Positions 5,651-11,625 of a stretch of DNA of 11,625 bases are shown here, piece by piece; the first letter of the stretch is position 1, and each line of letters starts with the position of its first letter. Source of the stretch: an uncultured Lachnospiraceae bacterium (GTDB lineage Bacteria > Bacillota > Clostridia > Lachnospirales > Lachnospiraceae); NCBI GenBank assembly GCA_900554925.1, contig USJG01000068.1, forward strand, positions 1 to 11,625, written 5' to 3'. The position numbers and the translations under genes were made by a program. Under the pieces are notes generated by a model. The model had not been told where the DNA came from. It was given only the letters and a program-made list of their open reading frames with translations, and ran no database searches.

Positions 5651-7596
5651 GAACTTTGCTGTCTTTCTTTGATTTTTCTTCTGGCCGCTTTGTTTTTACC
5701 TGAAGTCCTGCCGGCCAATTTTTGAGTCCGGTATATAATGATGCTTCTGCCACCTATGATAAAAACAGAATCTCCGTCGCTTTGAACCGTATGATTTTTC
5801 GGTTTCTGCTCATCGGCAGAAGCGGAAGTATCTGCTATCTTTACCCAGACTTCATCTTTGGGGAGCTTGGGAAGCGCCAGTTTATGGGATTCCCAATGCA
5901 TATTATAAGCAATATAGAAGGAAGTCTCCTTTCCGTCAGTCGCATATTGTCCGCTTAAAACAATTCCTGCCATATGGCTGATATAGCTTAAATCAGGTCT
6001 CCATGCTTCTACCCCGTGGTAAGAAATATCCGGGCATCCACATCCCTTTGAATCCAGGGCCTGCAGCTCCTTTTTCATATGAAGAATCTGATGCTCTTTT
6101 CTAAGATGGATCAAGAAGCGCGCATATTCTGATATTTCTGAAGAAAAACGATTTATCTTCCAATTGATCCAGCCATGGTCATTATCCTGACAATAGCAGT
6201 TATTGTTGCCGTTTCTGGAATTGGCAAATTCGTCTCCGCTGAAAAGAAAAGGCACACCCTGGGATGTAAATAAAAATGTCAGTGCATTTTTTATCTGCTT
6301 TAATCTAAGCTCCAAAATGGATTTTTTGCGGGTATCTCCTTCCACGCCGCAGTTCCATGTAAAATTAGTGTCATTGCCATCCCGGTTATTCTCACCGTTT
6401 TCTTCATTATGCTTTCTTTCATAAGAAACACAGTCATACAGAGAATAGCCGTCATAATCGGCAAAATAATTGACTACCCCGTATTCCTCAGGGTTACGCC
6501 GCTGATAGTACAGCACCTGATTCATCAGTCCTTCATCACCTTTAAGATAACGTCTCATATCATAACGATAGTTGCCATTATCAGCCATAAAATTCTTAAA
6601 CAGCGGATTGGCGATAATATCCATATCTTCTTCCGGCAAATAGGCACACCAGATTTTTGTGTTTTTAAGGATCGGTTCCTCTGCAAGAAGTCTGTAGGGA
6701 ATATGGAATCCGCTGATGCGCACTCCATCAATATGGTACTCGCTTACCCAGAATTTAATGACTTCCAGCATATAAAGCTGCTTTATTTCCGGCGGGAAAT
6801 AAAATTGCATGATTACTTCTATTCTGTTATTATGAAGCTCTCTTACCATGGTTTTAAAGGAACGCTCCGGAAGAGTTGACGCGCTGTAGGAAGCCTTCGG
6901 CGCAAAATAAAAGCCTTTCTGAAATCCCCAGCAATTTAACCGCATCTTATCCTGCAGCGGCTGGTTTGAAGGAATAACATCCTTTAACGCCTGTACCATT
7001 TCGGAAGGTGCATCAGGCATAGTATCCTCAGGCAGCATACATTCCTCATATTCATAACAGGGCATCAGTTCCACTGCTGTTATTCCAAGCTCCTTTAAAT
7101 ATGGAATTTTTTCAATGATTCCTTCAAAGGTACCCCGCTTTTTTACTCCGGAGCTTTTATGCATGGTAAATGCCCTTACATTAAGCCCATATATAATGGT
7201 ATCCTCTAAATGAGTCATCAGCGGAGCATCTCCCTGCCACTCAAAATCAGCATAGGCTAATCTGCCATAGGTTTTTCTTGGTTTAGGCGTATTTTCTCCC
7301 CACTTTTCAAGCCCCTTAATTCCTCTGGCATAAGCATCTGTTATAATCTGGTCGCCATTATAATAATTATAGAAGCAATCAGTAATACCTTCTCCTTTGA
7401 TTTTCATACCATAAAGAGAACCGCATTTGCCCTCATCCGAAAAGGGGAAGCGTTGTTCATTTCCCTGGCGGTCATATAAAATCACACCGCATTCCCTCTG
7501 CGTCAATAATTCCGCAGCAAAAGACACCTCTCCCGCTGTGATGAATACTCCTGCTCTATCCGGTTTAAAATATGTTATCTTCCAATCTGATTTCAT
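5647..7596 (-). CDS. GH13 debranching-enzyme-like protein (GlgX/pullulanase type) lacking catalytic residues
   Basis: The 649-residue product has the architecture of glycogen/starch debranching enzymes. An N-terminal beta-sandwich (about 1-105) precedes a GH13 barrel (about 130-500) with IIYGLNVRAFTMHKSSG, KIPYLKELGITAVELMPCYE, NFTWNCGVEG and SQGVPFLFSGDEFANSRNGN, then a C-terminal beta domain. The GH13 catalytic signatures are degraded. Region I (VIMQFYFPPE, 261-270) has Gln264 for Asp and Pro-Pro for Asn-His. Region II (DGVRISGFH, 290-298) has Ser295 for the nucleophilic Asp. Region III (KIWCAYLP) has Ala318 for the acid/base Glu. Region IV keeps Asp382 but has Tyr381 for His. Hydrolysis is therefore unlikely; glucan binding or a regulatory role is inferred. 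A basic tail ends the chain. ATG at 7596 follows AGGAGG. An upstream in-frame start at 7647 is rejected because it lies in the promoter. The gene overlaps the DUF5662 gene by ATGA. Confidence 0.9.
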   Translation of the reverse strand: MKSDWKITYFKPDRAGVFITAGEVSFAAELLTQRECGVILYDRQGNEQRFPFSDEGKCGSLYGMKIKGEGITDCFYNYYNGDQIITDAYARGIKGLEKWGENTPKPRKTYGRLAYADFEWQGDAPLMTHLEDTIIYGLNVRAFTMHKSSGVKKRGTFEGIIEKIPYLKELGITAVELMPCYEYEECMLPEDTMPDAPSEMVQALKDVIPSNQPLQDKMRLNCWGFQKGFYFAPKASYSASTLPERSFKTMVRELHNNRIEVIMQFYFPPEIKQLYMLEVIKFWVSEYHIDGVRISGFHIPYRLLAEEPILKNTKIWCAYLPEEDMDIIANPLFKNFMADNGNYRYDMRRYLKGDEGLMNQVLYYQRRNPEEYGVVNYFADYDGYSLYDCVSYERKHNEENGENNRDGNDTNFTWNCGVEGDTRKKSILELRLKQIKNALTFLFTSQGVPFLFSGDEFANSRNGNNNCYCQDNDHGWINWKINRFSSEISEYARFLIHLRKEHQILHMKKELQALDSKGCGCPDISYHGVEAWRPDLSYISHMAGIVLSGQYATDGKETSFYIAYNMHWESHKLALPKLPKDEVWVKIADTSASADEQKPKNHTVQSDGDSVFIIGGRSIIIYRTQKLAGRTSGKNKAARRKIKERQQSS

Positions 7597-7642
7597 GCGC
7601 CCTCCTGTAAGTAATAAATAAAGTAAAAAATGCGCTATTATT

Positions 7643-7672
7643 ATCATAACATAAATAATGCCGCCTGTGCAA
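7643..7672 (-). promoter_or_regulatory. Candidate sigma-A promoter for the GH13-like/DUF5662 unit
   Basis: Minus-strand TTGCAC (7667-7672), an 18-base spacer and TATGAT (7643-7648) preceded by TG one base upstream (extended -10). The start would be near 7636, leaving a leader of about 40 bases to the ATG at 7596. Confidence 0.55.
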
Positions 7673-7690
7673 AAAATATTAAAGCATGTA

Positions 7691-7719
7691 TTGCATCATG
7701 GCCGGATGGCTAGTAAAAT
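7691..7719 (+). promoter_or_regulatory. Candidate sigma-A promoter for the DUF1292 gene
   Basis: TTGCAT (7691-7696), a 17-base spacer and TAAAAT (7714-7719) give a near-consensus housekeeping promoter. Transcription would start near 7726, and AAAGGAG at 7747-7753 precedes the ATG. It stands back to back with the promoter of the GH13-like gene. Confidence 0.6.
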
Positions 7720-7758
7720 AGTTTTAACCCAATAATTCCCAAAATCAAAGGAGAGAAT

Positions 7759-8115
7759 ATGAGCAAAAAACAAGCAGATCACTTAAATAATAATGTAAAC
7801 AGCCTTCCTGAGGATAATGATGAAGAAATGACCGTTACCCTTGACCTTGAGGATGGAAGCAGCGTAACCTGTGCTATTGTCACAATCCTGACTGTCAGCA
7901 ATCAGGATTACATCGTATTGCTTCCCCTTGAAGAAGACGGGGAAAACCATGATGGAATGGTATGGTTTTATCGTTACCATGAGAATGAAAATGATCCCAA
8001 TGAAGAGCCTGTGCTTGAATATATTGAGGATGATGAAGAATATGAAATCGTATCCGATGCATTTGACGAATACCTTGACAATGCAGAATTTGATGAAATT
8101 ATGGACGAGGAATAA
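7759..8115 (+). CDS. DUF1292 family acidic protein
   Basis: A 118-residue, very acidic soluble protein that fits the DUF1292 family, widespread in Bacillota and of unknown biochemical function. The core (about 24-106) has the typical strand pattern: MTVTLDLEDGSSVTCAIVTI, YIVLLPLEED, MVWFYRYHENEN, then an acidic VLEYIEDDEEYEIVSDAFDE segment. Members are often found near yrzL/ruvX-type genes; here it stands alone as the only plus-strand gene. ATG at 7759 follows AAAGGAG by 5 bases. Its last 17 bases overlap the 3' end of the convergent helicase gene, and no terminator hairpin follows, so its transcript probably runs into helicase antisense sequence. Confidence 0.9.
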   Translation: MSKKQADHLNNNVNSLPEDNDEEMTVTLDLEDGSSVTCAIVTILTVSNQDYIVLLPLEEDGENHDGMVWFYRYHENENDPNEEPVLEYIEDDEEYEIVSDAFDEYLDNAEFDEIMDEE

Positions 8116-9934
8116 GCCCCTCCAAATATCTGGACAGCTTTCTGCCCCGTTCTCTGGTATAATAAATGTGTAAGGCGTTTCTGGCTCTTGTAATGGCAAC
8201 ATACAGGAGCCTTCTTTCTTCCTCATGTTCCTTTGGGGTCCGTATTTCTTTTGAAGGAAGAACCCCTTCATTTATATCAGGCAAATACACCCGGTCAAAT
8301 TCCAGCCCTTTGGAGCTGTGCATGGTAAGGACACTGACTCCCTGCACCTCTACGCTCTCCGGAGAGACCGAACCTGTTTTTTCGGACTGAGACCTTATAA
8401 ACTCAGCTATGGGTCCCCCTATCCTGTATGCATCAAAGCATCGCTGAAGCACATCGGCCTGCCTGCTGGTTCTCTGAAATTCCCTGAAATCTTTTGCTTT
8501 TTCCCGCAGGTAATTATCATATCCCATAGTTTTTCGGAAAAATGAAATTGCAAGTGCCGGACATAAATTCCGGGCAATCCTAAGCTGCGTAAAGAAACCG
8601 CGCACCTTTGAAAGCATGGCCTTATTATTCCTGTAATATTGTTCCATATGCACAGACATTACTTCTTCACAGGGAAGAGCCGCCCGTGAAAAAAAGCGAT
8701 TGGGCTTATTCATAAACCGGATCAGATCACATCTTTTATTTCCATAATACAGATAGGACAAGAACGCCTCTATATCTTCCATAATAAAGCTATGAAAAAT
8801 ATCCTCCCTGGACACAATCCTTCCTTTCACTGCAATTCCTGACTTTTTTAACAATTCTGTATACTGTACCACCTCCCTGTTGGTTCGCACAATAAGGGCG
8901 GTATTTTTAAGTTCCTCTGTTTCCAAAGAAGAAAGCTCCTCTGTCAGACGCTGTTCCTCCTCCTTTCTGGTTTCAAAACAGCAGACAACTATACTGCCGC
9001 CCTTGTTTACCGGATAAAATTCCTTTTCAAATCTTTCTTTATTTCGGGAAATCATCTGCTCTGCTAATTCCACAATTTCCTTTCCACTTCGATAATTTTC
9101 CGTCAGCATGATCTTTTTACTATCCGGAAAATCTGCCCGGAACTGCTGCATAATACCAGGTGATGCACCACGAAAACCATAAATAGCCTGATCATCATCC
9201 CCCACCACAAAAAGATTGTTTTCCGGAGCCGATAAAAGTTTTAAGATCTGATACTGCGGCTGGTTAACATCCTGAAATTCATCTGCAAGAATATATTCAA
9301 ACATTTGTTGATATTTACGGCAAAGAACTGGATTTGATTTAAGCAGCTTTAAGCATTGAAGAACCATATCATCAAAATCCAGCATTCCCTGTTCCCTTAA
9401 GAAGCGATCGTATTCTTCCCTGAAAGCTATGATTTCCTCCGTGGAAAATTCTGTATTTGCACAGTATTCTTCCAATAGACCATGGGAAGTCTCTTCTTCA
9501 ACGGACAGATTTTTCCATCTGCTGATTATATTTTGAAGCAGCGTAACGTCATCATAACCGGATTTTGATGAAAGCCCCTGATTATCCAGTATGATTTGAA
9601 AAAGTCTTCTTTTATCATTTTCTTTAATAAGGGAATTTAATGTTGTGGACTGTCTTAAAATGTTAAAGCAAATACTATGAAAAGTACCAAAATGAACGCC
9701 TGCGTATATATTTGCAGCTTCAAGCCGCGCCTTCATCTCATTTGCAGCAGCTTTGGTATAAGTGATAACGAGAATTTTGTCCGGACGGACGTGATATTGA
9801 TTGATCAGATATTGAATACGCAAAATGATGGTGAATGTTTTCCCACTGCCGGGACCGGCGCATATAAGAGCCGGCCCTTTTTGGTGGATAATTGCCTGCA
9901 TCTGTGCCTTACTGGGCGTTCTCAAGCAGCTCAA
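8099..9934 (-). CDS. UvrD/Rep/PcrA-family superfamily 1A DNA helicase
   Basis: An ATP-dependent 3'-5' DNA helicase of the UvrD/PcrA type, expected in repair or replication-fork processing. Motifs in order: Q motif (TPSKAQMQAI, 6-15), Walker A AGPGSGKT (26-33), Ia ITYTKAAANEMKAR (57-70), Walker B LADEFQDVN (216-224), III VVGDDDQAIYGFRGA (243-257), IV LTENYRS (277-283), V LTMHSSKGLEFDRVYLP (536-552) and VI EERRLLYVAITRARNALH (572-589). At 611 residues it is about 100 shorter than PcrA/UvrD: it ends soon after motif VI and lacks the usual C-terminal extension. The start is uncertain. TTG at 9934 or TTG at 9925 keeps the Q-motif glutamine (Gln11), whereas ATG at 9901, with a nearby AAGG, would remove it. 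The gene overlaps the end of gltX by 26 bases, so the two are probably co-transcribed. Confidence 0.93.
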   Translation of the reverse strand: MSCLRTPSKAQMQAIIHQKGPALICAGPGSGKTFTIILRIQYLINQYHVRPDKILVITYTKAAANEMKARLEAANIYAGVHFGTFHSICFNILRQSTTLNSLIKENDKRRLFQIILDNQGLSSKSGYDDVTLLQNIISRWKNLSVEEETSHGLLEEYCANTEFSTEEIIAFREEYDRFLREQGMLDFDDMVLQCLKLLKSNPVLCRKYQQMFEYILADEFQDVNQPQYQILKLLSAPENNLFVVGDDDQAIYGFRGASPGIMQQFRADFPDSKKIMLTENYRSGKEIVELAEQMISRNKERFEKEFYPVNKGGSIVVCCFETRKEEEQRLTEELSSLETEELKNTALIVRTNREVVQYTELLKKSGIAVKGRIVSREDIFHSFIMEDIEAFLSYLYYGNKRCDLIRFMNKPNRFFSRAALPCEEVMSVHMEQYYRNNKAMLSKVRGFFTQLRIARNLCPALAISFFRKTMGYDNYLREKAKDFREFQRTSRQADVLQRCFDAYRIGGPIAEFIRSQSEKTGSVSPESVEVQGVSVLTMHSSKGLEFDRVYLPDINEGVLPSKEIRTPKEHEEERRLLYVAITRARNALHIYYTRERGRKLSRYLEGLIPRP

Positions 9935-11372
9935 TGCCCTTTCTTATTCTTTCTAAGGATTCTTCTTTTCCGAGAATTTCCATGATTTCAGTTGCGCCTG
10001 CCGGCGTCATCTGCTTTCCTGATACGGCTGTCCGTACAGGCCATAACACCTGACCGTTTTTGCAGCCCTTTTTCTCTATGAACGATAACAGCAACTGATA
10101 GAGAGTATCGTTTGAGTAATCCTCCTGAGCTTCTAAAACAGGAAGAAGTTCTTTTAACACTAAAAGAGAAGATTCCTTAGTGGTTTTCATCTTCTTATGC
10201 TCATACATGGAAGGATCATATTCCGGCAGCTTTTGGAAAAAGCTGATCAGCTCCGGAATATCCGGGAAAATCTCAATCCTTGTCTTGACCATGGAGGCAA
10301 TTTTGTGAAGATCCAGCTTCTTCGTAATTGCCTGTTTCAAATAGCTTTCTGCTTTTTCGTAGAAAGCCTTATCATCCATGGCCTTAATATATTCACCATT
10401 CATCCATTTCAATTTGGTATAATCAAACACCGCCGGAGATTTTGACATATGATGATAATCAAATGCTTCTACCAGCTCCTTAAGTGAAAAGATTTCTTTA
10501 TTGCTCTCTGAGGGGCTCCAGCCAAGAAGCGCTACAAAATTCACTATCGCCTCCGTCAGAAATCCCTGGTCGATCAGGTCCTCATAAGAGGAGTGCCCGC
10601 ACCGTTTGCTCAGCTTATGATGTTCTTCATCTGTAATCAGGGGACAATGCACATATGCCGGCACCTCCCACCCAAAGGCATCATAAAGCCTGTTGTATTT
10701 AGGAGATGAGGAAAGATATTCATTCCCTCTTACCACATGAGTGATTCCCATCAGGTGATCGTCTACCACGTTAGCGAAATTATAGGTGGGATAACCGTCA
10801 GATTTGATCAGGATCATGTCGTCCAATTCCGAATTATCTATACTAATATCACCATAAATCTCATCATGGAAGGTTGTAGTACCTTCTGTGGGATTATTTT
10901 GCCTGATCACATAGGGAACTCCTGCCTTTAATTTTGCTTCTACCTCTTCCTTAGATAAGGAAAGGCAATGCTTATCATATACTGCAATCTCTTTCCCCTC
11001 AACAATCTGGGTTTTTAAACCGGCCAGACGTTCTTTGTCACAAAAGCAGTAATAAGCTTCCCCTTTTTCAATTAATTTCTTTGCATATTCAAGATAAATA
11101 CCGCTTTTTTGACGTTCTGACTGTACATAAGGTCCCACGCCGCCATCTTTATCCGGGCCTTCATCATGGACAAGCCCTGTTTTTTGAAGTGTACGATAAA
11201 TAATATCTACCGCTCCCTCCACATACCGTTCCTGATCGGTATCCTCAATCCGAAGAATAAAATCTCCTCCCTCGTGCTTGGCGATTAAATATGCATAGAG
11301 GGCTGTTCTTAAATTGCCTACATGCATCCTTCCGGTAGGGCTGGGTGCAAATCTTGTTCTTATCTTTGTCAT
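9909..11372 (-). CDS. gltX: Glutamyl-tRNA synthetase
   Basis: Class I aminoacyl-tRNA synthetase that charges tRNA(Glu) with glutamate; in bacteria that rely on GatCAB it also charges tRNA(Gln). The 487-residue length is normal. The N terminus IRTRFAPSPTGRMHVGN contains the HIGH-type signature (HVGN, 17-20), followed by FILRIEDTDQERYVEG. The KMSKS-type loop is HHKLSKR (251-257). A zinc-knuckle-like arrangement is visible, C109-x-C111 then C136 24 residues later, as in E. coli GluRS. VVDDHLMGITHVVRGNEYL is also typical. ATG at 11372 is preceded by AAAGGA 10 bases upstream and AAGGA immediately adjacent. It follows the hydrogenase-type gene by 48 bases without a convincing terminator, and it overlaps the helicase gene downstream. 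Confidence 0.98.
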   Translation of the reverse strand: MTKIRTRFAPSPTGRMHVGNLRTALYAYLIAKHEGGDFILRIEDTDQERYVEGAVDIIYRTLQKTGLVHDEGPDKDGGVGPYVQSERQKSGIYLEYAKKLIEKGEAYYCFCDKERLAGLKTQIVEGKEIAVYDKHCLSLSKEEVEAKLKAGVPYVIRQNNPTEGTTTFHDEIYGDISIDNSELDDMILIKSDGYPTYNFANVVDDHLMGITHVVRGNEYLSSSPKYNRLYDAFGWEVPAYVHCPLITDEEHHKLSKRCGHSSYEDLIDQGFLTEAIVNFVALLGWSPSESNKEIFSLKELVEAFDYHHMSKSPAVFDYTKLKWMNGEYIKAMDDKAFYEKAESYLKQAITKKLDLHKIASMVKTRIEIFPDIPELISFFQKLPEYDPSMYEHKKMKTTKESSLLVLKELLPVLEAQEDYSNDTLYQLLLSFIEKKGCKNGQVLWPVRTAVSGKQMTPAGATEIMEILGKEESLERIRKGIELLENAQ

Positions 11373-11420
11373 TCCTTAACGGTCCTTTCTTATAACCTGC
11401 ATACCAAGTGCAGAAATCGT

Positions 11421-11625
11421 CTATTTCTCTTTTATATCGGGAATTTTCTTATCAGCCTGCGCCTTAAAACCGGCTACCTCCTTCATTGCCTGTGGAATCG
11501 GTATATTTGTTCCAGCTCCTGCCACACAGCCTCCGGGGCATGCCATTCCTTCGATCAGGCATCCGTTCTTTTTGCCAGCCTTGGCAAGCATCAGAATCTT
11601 TTTGCATTCGGTAAGGCTTTCTGCA
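11421..11625 (-). CDS. [FeFe]-hydrogenase-type protein, C-terminal 68 residues (5' end outside window)
   Basis: The frame is open from the right edge to TAG at 11421-11423. It reads AESLTECKKILMLAKAGKKN, then GCLIEGMACPGGCVAGAGT and a short tail ending DIKEK. EGMACPGGCVAGAG matches the third H-cluster motif of [FeFe] hydrogenases, where the two cysteines of CPGGC ligate the cubane cluster and its bridge to the di-iron site. These enzymes make or take up hydrogen with ferredoxin during anaerobic fermentation. The short tail after this motif indicates a protein with no C-terminal fusion. The subgroup and any N-terminal ferredoxin domains cannot be judged from this fragment. Electron-carrier or sensory variants remain possible. 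Confidence 0.85.
   Translation of the reverse strand, partial: AESLTECKKILMLAKAGKKNGCLIEGMACPGGCVAGAGTNIPIPQAMKEVAGFKAQADKKIPDIKEK

Noticed and set aside
7597..7647. Upstream in-frame start giving the GH13-like protein a hydrophobic signal-like N terminus (MIIIAHFLLYLLLTGGR).
   Set aside because: The first codons overlap the predicted -10 box, there is no Shine-Dalgarno before it, and a strong AGGAGG immediately precedes ATG at 7596. The signal-like look comes from AT-rich promoter DNA.
8058..8085. TGCATT...AATGCA inverted repeat near the end of the DUF1292 gene.
   Set aside because: Six-base arms with a 16-base gap inside coding sequence; no sign of function.
7783..8271. A 162-codon minus-strand open frame opposite the DUF1292 gene.
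   Set aside because: It mirrors the acidic DUF1292 coding sequence and the helicase 3' end; composition is that of an antisense shadow.
11397..11413. CTGCA/TGCAG hairpin between the hydrogenase-type gene and gltX.
   Set aside because: A five-base stem without a U tract is too weak for a terminator.

Overview
The window looks like core chromosome of an anaerobic, low-to-moderate GC Gram-positive, most likely a spore-forming clostridium of the Lachnospiraceae type. The pointers are AGGAGG-type ribosome binding sites before most genes, DUF1292 and DUF5662 proteins, the clostridial miaB-mutS gene pair, the end of an [FeFe]-hydrogenase gene, and a small cysteine-rich gene behind what looks like a sporulation sigma-K promoter. 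Family assignments are from reading the sequence only. No transposon, phage, CRISPR array, tRNA or rRNA was seen.

Layout. Positions 1-4560 carry a four-gene minus-strand run, transcribed gtrA -> nuclease-fold/winged-helix protein -> miaB -> mutS, with gaps of 20-35 bases and a candidate sigma-A promoter near 4619-4646. mutS runs off the left edge just before its Walker A motif. Next is a terminator hairpin (4681-4710) and a lone small cysteine-rich gene (4738-5046). A two-gene minus-strand unit follows (5114-7596): a GH13 debranching-enzyme-like protein whose catalytic residues have been replaced, translationally coupled (ATGA overlap) to a DUF5662 protein. Divergent promoters at 7643-7719 separate that unit from the only plus-strand gene, a DUF1292 protein (7759-8115). 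Its 3' end overlaps the 3' end of a convergent UvrD/Rep-family helicase gene (8099-9934). The helicase gene in turn overlaps the end of gltX (9909-11372). The right edge holds the C-terminal end of an [FeFe]-hydrogenase-type protein (11421-11625).

Together, the left part combines DNA mismatch repair (MutS), tRNA modification (MiaB), a small membrane protein (GtrA) and an uncharacterised protein with a plausible PD-(D/E)XK-like core plus a winged helix. The right part combines a helicase with glutamyl-tRNA synthetase. The least ordinary content is in the middle: the apparent GH13 pseudoenzyme with its coupled DUF5662 partner, the predicted sigma-K cysteine-rich protein, and the nuclease-like gene in the mutS operon.
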